Below, in pieces: positions 42,548 through 51,854 of a stretch of DNA of 62,229 bases (positions are counted from its first letter, which is position 1; each line of letters begins with the position of its first letter). Source of the DNA: Bacteroidales bacterium UBA6445 (GTDB lineage Bacteria; Bacteroidota; Bacteroidia; Bacteroidales; UBA932). The position numbers and the translations under genes are program-made. The stretch covers positions 1 to 62,229 of the forward strand of contig DJOF01000019.1 of the NCBI GenBank assembly GCA_002439585.1, read 5' to 3'. The notes under the pieces are model-generated. The model was not told the origin of the DNA. It saw nothing but the letters and a program-made list of their open reading frames with translations, and searched no databases.

Positions 42548-43807
42548 ATGAAAAGAGTATTTCTTATGGCGGCGGTCGCCGTCTGCGCGTGCGAGCATGT
42601 GGACCATACCGGTGAGCTCCCCAGTATTCCTGATGTCGTGGCTTCTGATACCGTTGCCCGTCTGTTAGCTTCCCTTCACATGTCCGACGAGAATCTTGCG
42701 GAGGTACATGATGCTGTGTCTTCTTCAGCCGGCAACGGATACGATGAAGAGTACATGATGAGAGACTTGTTTGCCTCGCCTGGGACAGGAGTCGGGGGAG
42801 GCAGTGGGGATGCCAGCACAAAATCTTATTCCACTCCTTTGCGCGACCTGATACGCGAGAGGCTTTATTCAACTAAATCCTCGTCTGGAGGAATGTCTGC
42901 CGACAGGTATATCAACGCCCTTGAGAATTCTGATATGCAGATCTATTGGCCGTATTCTGAGTCGTGGGACGGCAAGTCTTATCCTGTCATCACTTTTGAT
43001 CCGGGAGGTGCCGCTTCTGCCAATATCGGCTATGCCATGTCTGTCGGCAGTGATGGGGATGTACGTGTGGAAGAGGTTGTTGTAGATGAAGTTATGGCTA
43101 TGTCAAGACCAGTATGGATTGTCAATCGCAATGATGATTGTCTGTATGAGTCTATAGAGATGCTGCGCCGCCGTGATCCGGATTGGGGACAGGGAGGCGG
43201 AGATATTATTGTCCGCCCCAATTCTGCCGGTGTCTCGTCGGAGTCTAATTCCACAAGGATTCATCCTTTGGATGATGACTTCTCCGAGGATGCCGGAGTC
43301 TTGGAGGTGACGGATATGGAGACATCAGAAACCAGAGTGAAATCGTTGGTTATCAAGGATTTCAAGATGAGACGCAATTATGATTCCTGGTTTGCGGGGG
43401 CTTCTGAATTCTTTGTCAAATGTGGTGCCGTTGAAGATTTCACTGCCTCTACTGAGGCGGAGCTTCGTCTTTATTCTCCTTCAGTCACGGACTTCATGCT
43501 TGTGGTCAGGCGGCGCTATCTTGGGGAGACAGTGCCATTCAATGCCATGCTTGTCTCTAAATGGACAGACCAGCTTGACAATATGGCCTTGATGATTACC
43601 GAAGATGACGGAGGTACGAGGACAGACTGGAAATGCTCTGCAGTCGTGAAGATAAAGTCCAAGAGCTATGGATTCGATGTCTCTCTGCCATTCAACAGCA
43701 GGGATGATATCGTGTGGCGTGGAAGTCTCTCTGGGAAGTATCTTGAGAAATATGACGGTGTGACAAGCCGCTTCGGTGACGTTGATATCACATTCGCTTT
43801 CCAGTAA
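42548..43807 (+). CDS. Lipoprotein of unknown function
   Basis: The 419-residue product has a short lipoprotein signal (MKRVFLMAAVAVCAC). Residues about 20-100 are low-complexity, with a Gly/Ser-rich linker (GTGVGGGSGDASTKS). A distinct beta-rich C-terminal half (about 250-419) ends in FGDVDITFAFQ. A central segment holds DMQIYWPYSESWDG and IVNRNDD. I recognise no family. It has a hairpin in front and tandem repeats across its stop codon, and is convergent with the U32 gene 110 nt away. Confidence 0.75.
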   Translation: MKRVFLMAAVAVCACEHVDHTGELPSIPDVVASDTVARLLASLHMSDENLAEVHDAVSSSAGNGYDEEYMMRDLFASPGTGVGGGSGDASTKSYSTPLRDLIRERLYSTKSSSGGMSADRYINALENSDMQIYWPYSESWDGKSYPVITFDPGGAASANIGYAMSVGSDGDVRVEEVVVDEVMAMSRPVWIVNRNDDCLYESIEMLRRRDPDWGQGGGDIIVRPNSAGVSSESNSTRIHPLDDDFSEDAGVLEVTDMETSETRVKSLVIKDFKMRRNYDSWFAGASEFFVKCGAVEDFTASTEAELRLYSPSVTDFMLVVRRRYLGETVPFNAMLVSKWTDQLDNMALMITEDDGGTRTDWKCSAVVKIKSKSYGFDVSLPFNSRDDIVWRGSLSGKYLEKYDGVTSRFGDVDITFAFQ

Positions 43808-43851
43808 TCACAGTTGCTCTCCGGTAAGCATATTTGCTCTCCGCTAATTCT
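43792..43851 (+). repeat. 20-bp degenerate tandem repeat spanning a stop codon
   Basis: Three 20-bp units start at 43792, 43812 and 43832. Neighbouring units agree at 14 or 15 of 20 positions. Each contains the core CTYTCCRSTAA (R mostly G), and the TAA of the first is the lipoprotein stop (43805-43807). Confidence 0.6.
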
Positions 43852-43889
43852 TTCTGGGCACTTTGATGTAGGATCTTCGCGGTACACAG

Positions 43890-43939
43890 CATTTATAATG
43901 TAGAGCCCTCTCGACATTTATAATGTAGAACCCTCCCGG
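43890..43939 (-). repeat. 25-bp direct repeat spanning the U32 gene stop
   Basis: Two 25-bp units start at 43890 and 43915 with three differences. The 43915 unit contains the last codons and stop of the minus-strand U32 gene (stop at 43918-43920); the other lies just past the stop. Confidence 0.8.
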
Positions 43940-45924
43940 CTCTCTTTTACAGTCATCTCGCATTTTCTGCAGTCAAATTCCAGTCTGAATGTCTTATCGT
44001 TGTTGTGCAGGAGAAGGGGAGAGCTGTCTTTCCCATGTGGAGACTCGTTTTTACCTTGACGGTGGAAAGGGCATAGGCCAAGCTCGAATCGCACGCAATA
44101 TCTAGTGCGCATAAGTTCTATGCCCTTTTCATGCGTAAGTTCATAAGCGTCAGTAACATTGATGCCGGATGCCGCGTAGACAGCCTTGGACAAGGAATTC
44201 GATACGTTGTATTTGTACCCAGGTAATACTTGATAAGAGTCTCTTGTCTCGCTTGGTGATGCCGTTGTCTTGTCAGCATGAGACTCTGTCCCTGTGCTGA
44301 CTTCTGAACATATAGCCGATATCCGAGTGAAGCACTCAGGTCTCGCTACAGATAGCAGGGGTTTCTTCTTGCATGCTACTGTATCGAAGTATCCTGCTAT
44401 TGTCCGGCGAATCTCGTTGAGCTCAGCGCTTCTGACGAGAGGAAGTCCAGTATCCTGAGTCTCTTGGGTGATGTTTCTGACACTGAAAGCATATATTCCG
44501 GTGCTCTTTCCAAGTTGATTCCGGAACATTTCCCTCATCCTGTCCTCGTTTTCAGCCATAGTATCACCGAGGCGGAAGTCCCCGGAGTAGACTCTGCCGT
44601 CTTCTGTTGAGGCACTGATATGTGCTATGTAGCCTGCATTATCTCTTCTGATCTCGGCCTCTATGACGACGCTTATGTAGCGGTGGCATGGATTGCTCTC
44701 AAGTGTCTTCTCAAAGGCGGAATCGATGTTGCGATAGAGGCGCATGCCGGGTACAAGCTTCGGGACAGCCTTTGCCCTTATTGTGTTGTCCTGGCAGATG
44801 TCTCCCCGGAAGCCTACTATCGAGTTGTCTTTGGCTGTGAATGCAAAGCCGTCCCCGTTGCGGAGAGTCAGGTCTTTCCCTGATAGGGCAAGACTTACTC
44901 TCATCTCTCCTCCTTGCATCTGGCTTATGTCCCGTACTGTGCCGATGAACTGTCCCATTCCTTTGGGCGTGTCAAGGCTGGCCCACTTCCCTTTTTCCCC
45001 GGAAAGGTAGAGTTCTGTGTATCCTCTGTTGAATGTACGTTCCGGATCCGGGGTGAATCCACCTGTTACCCTGCCGTATGAAGCTCTGGAATATAGCTCA
45101 GGGCTCTCCGCGACTATTCTATCGAGGGCTAGTGAGTAGGCTCTTACCGTATTCCTTACATATGAGATATTCTTGAGCCGACCTTCTATCTTGAATGATA
45201 CTGCTCCTGCATCTGCAAGGGGACGAAGGTTATTGATGAGTTCCAGATCCTTGAGTGAGAGCAAGGCTTTGTTGCGCACTATCACATTGCCCTTCATGTC
45301 GGTCAGATCATACAGGGAGCGGCAGGCTTGGATGCATTCGCCCCTGTTGGCACTTCTGCCGGATATAGCTTCGGACATGTAGCATTGTCCGCTGTAGCAT
45401 ACGCATAATGCACCGTGCACGAAGACTTCTGTCTCTGCATCTGTTGAGGAACTTATCTCTGCGATCCTCTCCAAAGATAGCTCCCTCTCAAGCACAAGCC
45501 TTGAGAATCCAAGGCTTCTGTAGAAGCGTGCAGTTGCGACATCCCTTATGGCGCATTGTGTCGAAGCATGGAGAGCCATCTTCAGCCTGCGTCCTTTGCC
45601 GTCCGGCCCGCCGTTGCAGAGTCTTGCCACGGCAAGATCCTGTGCTATGACTGCGTCTACTCCTGCATCTTCAGCCTGACAGAGGATGCCATAGGCTTTC
45701 TCAAGTTCGTTTTCGTATAGTATTGTGTTGAGAGTGAGGAATATCCTTGCTCCATATCTGTGAGCATAGCTGCACAAGCGGGCAATGTCTTCCATACTGT
45801 TGCCAGCTGCATGCCTTGCCCCGAAGTCCGGACCCGCTATATAGACGGCATCGGCACCGCAGTCTATTGCCGCAATGCCGATGTCTATATTTCTAGCCGG
45901 AGCAAGAAGTTCGAGACTTCTCAT
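43918..45924 (-). CDS. U32-family protein (collagenase-like peptidase fold, RlhA-related)
   Basis: The 668-residue cytosolic protein has the U32 N-terminal barrel (MRSLELLAPARNIDIGIAAI, DCGADAVYIAG) and the signature EVFVHGALCVCYSGQCYMSE, SGRSANRGECIQACR with clustered cysteines. A further domain follows (from about residue 330), and the C-terminus has an RFELGLCPFH and FDCRKCEMTV cysteine pair. Family members include RlhA, which hydroxylates 23S rRNA C2501, and related enzymes with iron-sulphur clusters; classical peptidase activity is doubtful. Activity here is not proven. It starts 4 nt after the TPR gene stop, suggesting co-transcription. Confidence 0.88.
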   Translation of the reverse strand: MRSLELLAPARNIDIGIAAIDCGADAVYIAGPDFGARHAAGNSMEDIARLCSYAHRYGARIFLTLNTILYENELEKAYGILCQAEDAGVDAVIAQDLAVARLCNGGPDGKGRRLKMALHASTQCAIRDVATARFYRSLGFSRLVLERELSLERIAEISSSTDAETEVFVHGALCVCYSGQCYMSEAISGRSANRGECIQACRSLYDLTDMKGNVIVRNKALLSLKDLELINNLRPLADAGAVSFKIEGRLKNISYVRNTVRAYSLALDRIVAESPELYSRASYGRVTGGFTPDPERTFNRGYTELYLSGEKGKWASLDTPKGMGQFIGTVRDISQMQGGEMRVSLALSGKDLTLRNGDGFAFTAKDNSIVGFRGDICQDNTIRAKAVPKLVPGMRLYRNIDSAFEKTLESNPCHRYISVVIEAEIRRDNAGYIAHISASTEDGRVYSGDFRLGDTMAENEDRMREMFRNQLGKSTGIYAFSVRNITQETQDTGLPLVRSAELNEIRRTIAGYFDTVACKKKPLLSVARPECFTRISAICSEVSTGTESHADKTTASPSETRDSYQVLPGYKYNVSNSLSKAVYAASGINVTDAYELTHEKGIELMRTRYCVRFELGLCPFHRQGKNESPHGKDSSPLLLHNNDKTFRLEFDCRKCEMTVKESREGSTL

Positions 45925-45928
45925 CCGG

Positions 45929-46876
45929 TTATTTGCTGAGTGATTCTACGAGCTGCTTTGCCTGTACTCCGAACTGAGGGTCGGTAAGCACCTTCTTGTA
46001 GTATTCTACGGCCTTTGCCTTGTTGCCTGCCTTCTGATAGAGGGCTCCGACTGTAAATGCTATAGCACCTGCATTCTTGGCGTTGGGAGAGGCAGATAGA
46101 TATTTGTCGAAATTCTCGATTGCTATATTATCCTTGCCGCTTTTCTGAGCTGCCTGACCAGCAATAAGGAAAGCCTGAGGATTAACCTTGTAGCTATTGG
46201 CCTTCTCTGCAAGAGTTATGGCATCGGCATATTTGCCTGCCTTGAGCATTCCAGCTGCCTGTTTGAGGAAACTTGTCGACAGAATAGTAGTTGCATTGGC
46301 TTCCTGACCATTCCTCTTTGCGATCTCAAGATAGGAGACGGCCTCATTCAGCTTTCCTGTGCTGCCGAGAATCTGTCCGATACGGAGGGCTGCAATACCG
46401 TTGGCGGTATCAGCTGCCATCACTTCCTTATATAGGGCAAGAGCTCCGGCTATGTTCTTTGCCTTGAAAGCATCGTTGGCCTGATCCATTGTTTTGGTGA
46501 CAGTAACTTGAGGAAGAAGCTCCTTTACCTGGGCTGCAACATCAGCATTACCGTATTCCTCGGCAACTTTGCCGGCTTCGGTGATCTTGGCAACCGCACC
46601 GTCAAAGTCCTTATTGTTGTACAACTCTTTACCGATAGACAGGATGACTGACGGAATGGCGTTCTTGCAGTTGCCTGCAACTTCCTCACCGTCGGCTCCC
46701 AATGCCTGTGCCATCTCGAGAGCCTTCTTGAAATAATCAAGTGCACTCGTATAATTACTTGTTGCATAAGCTTCAGCGCCCTTGTTGTAGGTCTCTGTTG
46801 CCGTAGCAAGATCCTGGGCGGACATCATGCCCATGGAAAGGGCAAAAGCCGCAAATGCAAGAATTAACTTTTTCAT
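45929..46876 (-). CDS. Exported TPR-repeat protein
   Basis: The 315-residue protein has a signal peptide ending MMSAQ and several tetratricopeptide repeats: about residues 28-60 (YNKGAEAYATSNYTSALDYF), 80-110, 130-165 (NDAFKAKNIAGALALYKEVM), 215-250 and 275-305 (GALYQKAGNKAKAVEYYKKV). TPR proteins mediate protein-protein contacts; a periplasmic scaffold role is likely but the partner is unknown. TACATTTG on the minus strand (46969-46962) is a candidate -7 element. It is upstream of, and probably co-transcribed with, the U32 gene. Confidence 0.85.
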   Translation of the reverse strand: MKKLILAFAAFALSMGMMSAQDLATATETYNKGAEAYATSNYTSALDYFKKALEMAQALGADGEEVAGNCKNAIPSVILSIGKELYNNKDFDGAVAKITEAGKVAEEYGNADVAAQVKELLPQVTVTKTMDQANDAFKAKNIAGALALYKEVMAADTANGIAALRIGQILGSTGKLNEAVSYLEIAKRNGQEANATTILSTSFLKQAAGMLKAGKYADAITLAEKANSYKVNPQAFLIAGQAAQKSGKDNIAIENFDKYLSASPNAKNAGAIAFTVGALYQKAGNKAKAVEYYKKVLTDPQFGVQAKQLVESLSK

Positions 46877-46984
46877 CTTGTTGGTATTATCGTTTTTGAT
46901 TTCGTTTTGGTCTGTTTTTGGTAGATGTGCCCTCTTCGGGGCATACCTTTACAAATGTACATAAAAAAACTTAAATTTGCGAAT

Positions 46985-49900
46985 ATGATATTTCACATTT
47001 GGAATAAGGCGGTCTCAGTCTGCCAAAGGTTTCGTGTGGCGGGGATTACCGCTGCACTGTTTTGGGCTGTCTTTCCATCTGTGTCAGTGGCCGATGGCCT
47101 GCCTCAGTTGCCAGTGTCTAATGCTGTACAGACAGGAGTTCTTGATAACGGGATTTCATACTATATAGTCACCAATAGTGCCGTGGAGCAGGGCAAAGCG
47201 GAGATAGCCCTTGTCCAGAGGGGCGGTACAGAACTGGATTACCCCGGAAATGGAGGCGCGTCCGAGGTCAATGCCATGGCTTCGCTTACGCAGTTGCCTC
47301 ATTTCAAGGCGGAGACTCCATTCAAGTATCTGTCACATAATTGTATATGGCCAGAGTCTTCAGGCTATGTATCTGTATACCCGGACGCTACGATATACCG
47401 TTTCCCTGCGCTTGATCTCTCTCGAAGCAAAGATATAGTGGACTCTACGCTGCTTCTCGTCTTCGATATAATAGGCTCTCAGGCGGCTACTGTGCATAGT
47501 AGGTATGTTCCTCAGAACCAGGCAATAGTGGTGGTTGGAGATATCAATCCGTCGGCAGTTCTCAACAAGATGAATATGCTATCGCTTCTCGTTACGCGAA
47601 GTCGGGATTTCCCTGTTAAGGAACAATACACCTGGACTCCGGAAGATGGCCCAAAATATAGCTTCACCCCTGCCGGCCCCGGAACTTTGACTTCGGTCGA
47701 GGCTGTGTATCGTTCTCCGAGGGTGCCGCAGGAGAATATGAATACCGTCCAGGTTCTTGTGTCAGACAAGTTTGCGGCTGAGCTTGGGATAGTACTCCGA
47801 AAACGTCTGTCCAAGGCTCTTAGAGAGGCAGAAGTGCCAGTTGCGAATATCGGATACAAGCATACCGCAAGTTACATGATGTCCGGTGATGAGACTTACA
47901 GGATATCCGTAACAACAGACTCGCTGCATATTGACAAGGCTTCATCAATACTTTCTTCCGTTCTATCCGGACTTGACATTGCCGGAGTGTCAGAAGAGGA
48001 ATACAAAGATGTTCAGAACGAGTTGTCGATGACCCGCAAGCGCGAATTTATCGGTGACATATTAAGTAATACGCAGTATGTCTCCCAATGCGTCGCCTCA
48101 TTTCTTTACGGCTCTTCGCTCTCCTCTCCCTCTACCGATCTCAATTTCTTTTCCACCAAGAATATAGATGATGCTCTGAGTACAAGGCTGTTCAACAATT
48201 TCCTTTCAGCCCTGCTCGATTCCCGTAAGAATCTGACACTGCATTTCGCGGCTGATACATCGTCAGTCAGGGAGGAGAAGTTGATGACATCATTCTTTTC
48301 AGGATGGAAAGATTCAGACACATATGAATACAAGATAAGCGGAAGCGATACTCTTACGCTCTCGAAACTGACAGCGAAGACAAAGATAAAGTCTTATCTC
48401 CCAGAGCCTGTGACCGGAGGGCAGATGTGGGTGTTTGACAACGGTATACGGGTTATATACAAGAGTATACCGGGGATTGGGATGTTCCGCTATATGTGGC
48501 TTCTGAAGGGAGGCAATTCAATTGTTCAGGGGATGCGGCCGGGAGAGAGTGCGTATCTGTCGGATATGCTTTCACTTTACAATGTCGGCCCGATGTCTTG
48601 CTATGATTTCCGTAATATGCTGTCCGCCAATGGTATCACCATGAATACCGAGATCACTGAGTCGGATTTCAGGATAAGCGGAGCGGCACCGTCGTCAAGG
48701 GTAAGGCTGCTTCTCAAGTCACTTTATTCTCTTTCGCATGCCGGAACTCCGAACAAGGAAGCCTATGACTATTACCGCAGATGTATGGCGATGAAGAATG
48801 AAAGGGGCATTTCCGGTCCTTCAGGTCTGGATAGTCTTATGTTCCCGGGCAATGACTGGACTCAAGCTCGCATGCCAATTTCCCTTTCGGATAATTTCCA
48901 GAAACAGGCGGACAAATTCTTTGCATATGAATTTGCGAAGATGAATGACGGAGTCCTGGTACTGATAGGGGATTTCGACGAATACGCTCTTCGCAAGGAT
49001 TTGAGCCGCGATCTTGGAAGCTTCAGCACTGAGAGGACTTCCTCATACAGGTCCCGAAGCCAATACAGAGCCTCTTCCGGTTATGTCTCCAAGGTCAAAA
49101 GGGCTGATGAGAGAGGCATAGAGGTGGGTGTTTCCATCCCGCTTATCTACTCGGCTTCTTCTTTCATGTCGACACACATGGCTGCATATGCGATGAGTGA
49201 TGCCCTCCAGGGAGAACTAGCCAAATTCGGCTGGTATGGAGAAGGCAGTTGGGAATTTACAATGTTCCCAGAGGAGAGATTCAATTTTCGTATGGCGTGT
49301 GCTCCGGCAGCACGTTCTGGAATGCCTGCAAGCCTGTTCCCTGAAGACTCGGTAGAGACGGTAGTTTCTGGGCTTCGCAGTACTCTGCGGAGACTTTCTG
49401 CCGGTATTACATCTGAAGATGTTGCCATTTACAGGTCATCCCTACTTAAGACAATGGAATCGACAATGCCGACTCCGGACATGATGATGCAGATGGTTGC
49501 CCTCAGATATTCTTTTGGCAAGGACATAGCAACAAGATATCAGGACAAGATCAACGGAATTTCAGATGGAGAGGTCAATGATATTCTTTCACGTATCAGC
49601 GAAAGTCGTATGGCAATGTATGCGTTTAAGCCCATCCAGAGAGGACCGCATATCTTGGAGGCAAAAGTGGCGCGTCCAGTATTTGATACCTATGTGCCCA
49701 AGCCTGAGCCATGGCCTGATCCTGATCGCATTAACTCTCAGGCATACAGGGCAATAGGTCTTGATACTACAGCGTGCGACAATTACTGGCTTACAGACGC
49801 GTCATTGCCAGAACTTGTATCCCTGCTACCTCCGCCGAGAACCATGCCTGTCGTTGTTAAGATAGATACGATAGATCTGCATGTCCTTGATACGGTCAAG

Positions 49901-50164
49901 ATTCCGGAGAATGTGGAGTTGCCGGAAGTTGACTCGATAGCAGTGATGACTGCAGATTCTCTGCTCAGAGTGATTGTGCATGACAACCCGTACATATTTA
50001 CCTCTGATGAAGCCATTTTCTACAGAGGGGACAGTCTCGGTGCCGCTTCTTCTGCAGATCGTCCAGCCTCAAGAGGGGGAAATGAATCGTCAACCCCAGA
50101 TGCTGTCTCTATCCAGATTCCTTACTTGAGGGATAATCAAAACAAGGATGAAGATGATAGATAG
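46985..50164 (+). CDS. Divergent M16-peptidase-like exported protein lacking the zinc motif
   Basis: The 1059-residue protein has a signal peptide (hydrophobic core VAGITAALFWAVFPSVSVADG) and the overall plan of Bacteroidota M16 (insulinase-type) proteins: an N-terminal LDNGISYYIVTN start, a QNQAIVVVGDINPSAV strand, and a second half with the same plan (VFDNGIRVIYKSIPGIGMFRYMWLLKGG). Where active enzymes have HxxEH, the sequence QRGGTELDYPGNGG runs straight on without any such motif. It is probably catalytically inactive. The C-terminus has a long Pro/Asp-rich extension. It overlaps the next gene by 17 nt. Two earlier in-frame ATGs exist; this one begins the signal peptide best. Confidence 0.75.
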   Translation: MIFHIWNKAVSVCQRFRVAGITAALFWAVFPSVSVADGLPQLPVSNAVQTGVLDNGISYYIVTNSAVEQGKAEIALVQRGGTELDYPGNGGASEVNAMASLTQLPHFKAETPFKYLSHNCIWPESSGYVSVYPDATIYRFPALDLSRSKDIVDSTLLLVFDIIGSQAATVHSRYVPQNQAIVVVGDINPSAVLNKMNMLSLLVTRSRDFPVKEQYTWTPEDGPKYSFTPAGPGTLTSVEAVYRSPRVPQENMNTVQVLVSDKFAAELGIVLRKRLSKALREAEVPVANIGYKHTASYMMSGDETYRISVTTDSLHIDKASSILSSVLSGLDIAGVSEEEYKDVQNELSMTRKREFIGDILSNTQYVSQCVASFLYGSSLSSPSTDLNFFSTKNIDDALSTRLFNNFLSALLDSRKNLTLHFAADTSSVREEKLMTSFFSGWKDSDTYEYKISGSDTLTLSKLTAKTKIKSYLPEPVTGGQMWVFDNGIRVIYKSIPGIGMFRYMWLLKGGNSIVQGMRPGESAYLSDMLSLYNVGPMSCYDFRNMLSANGITMNTEITESDFRISGAAPSSRVRLLLKSLYSLSHAGTPNKEAYDYYRRCMAMKNERGISGPSGLDSLMFPGNDWTQARMPISLSDNFQKQADKFFAYEFAKMNDGVLVLIGDFDEYALRKDLSRDLGSFSTERTSSYRSRSQYRASSGYVSKVKRADERGIEVGVSIPLIYSASSFMSTHMAAYAMSDALQGELAKFGWYGEGSWEFTMFPEERFNFRMACAPAARSGMPASLFPEDSVETVVSGLRSTLRRLSAGITSEDVAIYRSSLLKTMESTMPTPDMMMQMVALRYSFGKDIATRYQDKINGISDGEVNDILSRISESRMAMYAFKPIQRGPHILEAKVARPVFDTYVPKPEPWPDPDRINSQAYRAIGLDTTACDNYWLTDASLPELVSLLPPPRTMPVVVKIDTIDLHVLDTVKIPENVELPEVDSIAVMTADSLLRVIVHDNPYIFTSDEAIFYRGDSLGAASSADRPASRGGNESSTPDAVSIQIPYLRDNQNKDEDDR

Positions 50165-50765
50165 TAAGGCCCTTTTCGGTACAATCTTCGAGATAGGAGA
50201 CTGTCTTGTTAGTGAAGAAGTTATAACAGAGTACTTTGCCTGCGACTATGCAAAGTGCAAGGGTTGCTGCTGTATAATAGGTGATAGTGGGGCTCCGCTC
50301 AAGGAAGAGGAAATTCCACTTATAGAACGGAGTTATCCGGCATTTTCCCCATTGATGTCAGAAGAAGGAAGAGAGACAGTCAAAGAGAAAGGTTATTTCG
50401 ATATAGACATTGACGGGGATATTGTAACTCCTCTTATCAAGGGTTCCGAAGCCTGTGCCTATACCTGCATCGATGGAGAGGGCAATTGCTTCTGTGCTAT
50501 GGAGAGGACTTTCCTTGGAGGGAACTGCCGATTCCGGAAGCCTGATTCGTGCTGGCTGTATCCTATCAGGGTTACCGAACTCAGTGACGGACGCCATGCA
50601 CTTAACCTCCACAGGTGGGATATATGCAAGGATGCGTTCGGCCTCGGCAAAAGAAAAAAAGTTCGCGTGTATGAATTCCTGCGCGAACCTTTGATCAAGA
50701 TATACGGAGATGAGTTCTACTCTGCCTTGTCGTTTGCAGCCAAGAGTTTCAATGCTGACTCGTAG
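50148..50765 (+). CDS. DUF3109-family cysteine-rich protein
   Basis: The 205-residue cytosolic protein has the family cysteine pattern: FACDYAKCKGCCCIIGDSG near residue 30, then GSEACAYTC, GNCFCAME, GGNCRFRKPDSCWLYP and WDICKDAF. The spacing resembles the metal-binding arrangement of YkgJ-like zinc or iron-sulphur proteins. Function is unknown. Its start overlaps the M16-like gene by 17 nt, and its 3' end overlaps the convergent DUF2007-like gene by 49 nt. Confidence 0.88.
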   Translation: MKMIDSKALFGTIFEIGDCLVSEEVITEYFACDYAKCKGCCCIIGDSGAPLKEEEIPLIERSYPAFSPLMSEEGRETVKEKGYFDIDIDGDIVTPLIKGSEACAYTCIDGEGNCFCAMERTFLGGNCRFRKPDSCWLYPIRVTELSDGRHALNLHRWDICKDAFGLGKRKKVRVYEFLREPLIKIYGDEFYSALSFAAKSFNADS

Positions 50766-50938
50766 TCGCAAGCATTGACTTTTACCTCGATACTGTCTAT
50801 TACTGCATTGATGGACGGGTATGAGGACGCCTGTCCAAAGATCTCAGCCGGTATTCCATTGGCCCTCAGCATCCCTGCGGCTATCTCCGCGCTCAATGAG
50901 TCGGCAAATTTTGCCACTGTCTTGAATTCTTCTTTCAT
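50717..50938 (-). CDS. Small DUF2007-like protein
   Basis: The 73-residue product (MKEEFKTVAKFADSLSAEIA start) has the family pattern of an N-terminal strand, a helix with AAGMLRANGIPAEIFGQ, and a final strand IDSIEVKVNACDYESALKLL. DUF2007 proteins are small alpha/beta proteins sometimes described as signal transducing; the role is unknown. The ATG at 50938 is preferred over an upstream start giving a 15-residue extension. Its 3' end overlaps the DUF3109 gene by 49 nt on the opposite strand. Confidence 0.75.
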   Translation of the reverse strand: MKEEFKTVAKFADSLSAEIAAGMLRANGIPAEIFGQASSYPSINAVIDSIEVKVNACDYESALKLLAANDKAE

Positions 50939-51033
50939 GGCTTGGACTTTTATGATGTTATTCTTGATATCTGATCTCTCCACCTTGGTATGACCATTAA
51001 GCTTGTCTGCTTCGGTGCTTCATTCAGCCTGCG

Positions 51034-51564
51034 CTAATTCTCAGATTTGGGGCTACTTTCTTTCGTGGCAGTGTCTTCTGTGGAGGGATTCTCTTCCGGC
51101 TTGGATAGGCTCATCAAACCCCATCTCATGAAAATGCAGTCTTTGCGCAGGCCTTCGATCTCGAATCCTCCCAATATCCTGGTGAGAGAGATCCTGTCCT
51201 CGAACATACGCGTTAAGCGTTTGAGTAAGTTTCTATTGCGGAAAGTCATATTCTCCCCTTTCTCGCTCTCAAGCCTGTATCCTCGACTCTCCATGTACTG
51301 TATGATCTTGTCCCTGAGTTCGCTGTATTCTCCTGGCAGACTGAAGCTTTTCTTTACATAGCCGAAATAGGGGTATACTGCAGCTATCACAGCAAACATG
51401 AGGGCGATCTGCCATATTGAGTCGTATCCGTTGACAAACATGGTCTCGATATTGCCGTCCACGAAATGGGTGAGGATCAGAACGGTCATAATGAGTGTAA
51501 GCAATATCGTGAAATAGAAGAAGTACTTGATCGCCCGTATGATGTATTGTAGTACAGGATTCAT
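51034..51564 (-). CDS. Membrane protein of unknown function
   Basis: The 176-residue protein has two N-terminal hydrophobic segments (about residues 13-33, FFYFTILLTLIMTVLILTHF, and 49-65, IWQIALMFAVIAAVYPYFG). A cytosolic basic domain (about 70-155) follows, with YSELRDKIIQYMESRGYRL, then an acidic Ser/Glu tail. No family is recognised. It is 95 nt downstream of the DUF2007-like gene on the same strand and may share no promoter with it. Confidence 0.75.
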   Translation of the reverse strand: MNPVLQYIIRAIKYFFYFTILLTLIMTVLILTHFVDGNIETMFVNGYDSIWQIALMFAVIAAVYPYFGYVKKSFSLPGEYSELRDKIIQYMESRGYRLESEKGENMTFRNRNLLKRLTRMFEDRISLTRILGGFEIEGLRKDCIFMRWGLMSLSKPEENPSTEDTATKESSPKSEN

Positions 51565-51821
51565 GAATGTAAAAGTTAATAGCCGAAGTAAGTGCCGCTA
51601 CGACAAAAGTCCACTGTGCAAGTCGACTGGGTCGTTTTTTCGCATAATTACAAACATACGAAAATACTATCATATTTATGGCTTTCATGAGATAATTTTC
51701 TACGATTGTAAAGATTATTGCGTGGGTAGTCTGACTGAACTGGGTGCAAGATTATGGTGAACAGAAAAAGAATAAGGTAGAAATTTTGTATAAATTTCAA
51801 CAACTTCTAATGATTTAAAGC

Positions 51822-51829
51822 TAAATTTG
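51822..51829 (+). promoter_or_regulatory. Candidate -7 element of the coiled-coil/hemW operon
   Basis: TAAATTTG matches TAnnTTTG and lies 25 nt before the ATG at 51855. No TTG is at the standard -33 distance. Confidence 0.4.
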
Positions 51830-51854
51830 TAATCATACCTTTAAATGAAATGTT

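Noticed and set aside
43918..45924. Annotating the U32 protein as a collagenase
   Set aside because: Family members with demonstrated function include RNA hydroxylases; there is no signal peptide and no direct evidence for protease activity.
46972..46979. TAAATTTG as the promoter of the M16-like gene
   Set aside because: It ends only 5 nt before the chosen start codon, so it would give an almost leaderless message, and no -33 element lies at the right distance.
51269..51688. 139-codon minus-strand frame overlapping the two-segment membrane protein gene
   Set aside because: It overlaps the membrane-protein frame in another register and has no coherent domain, so it is taken as a shadow.
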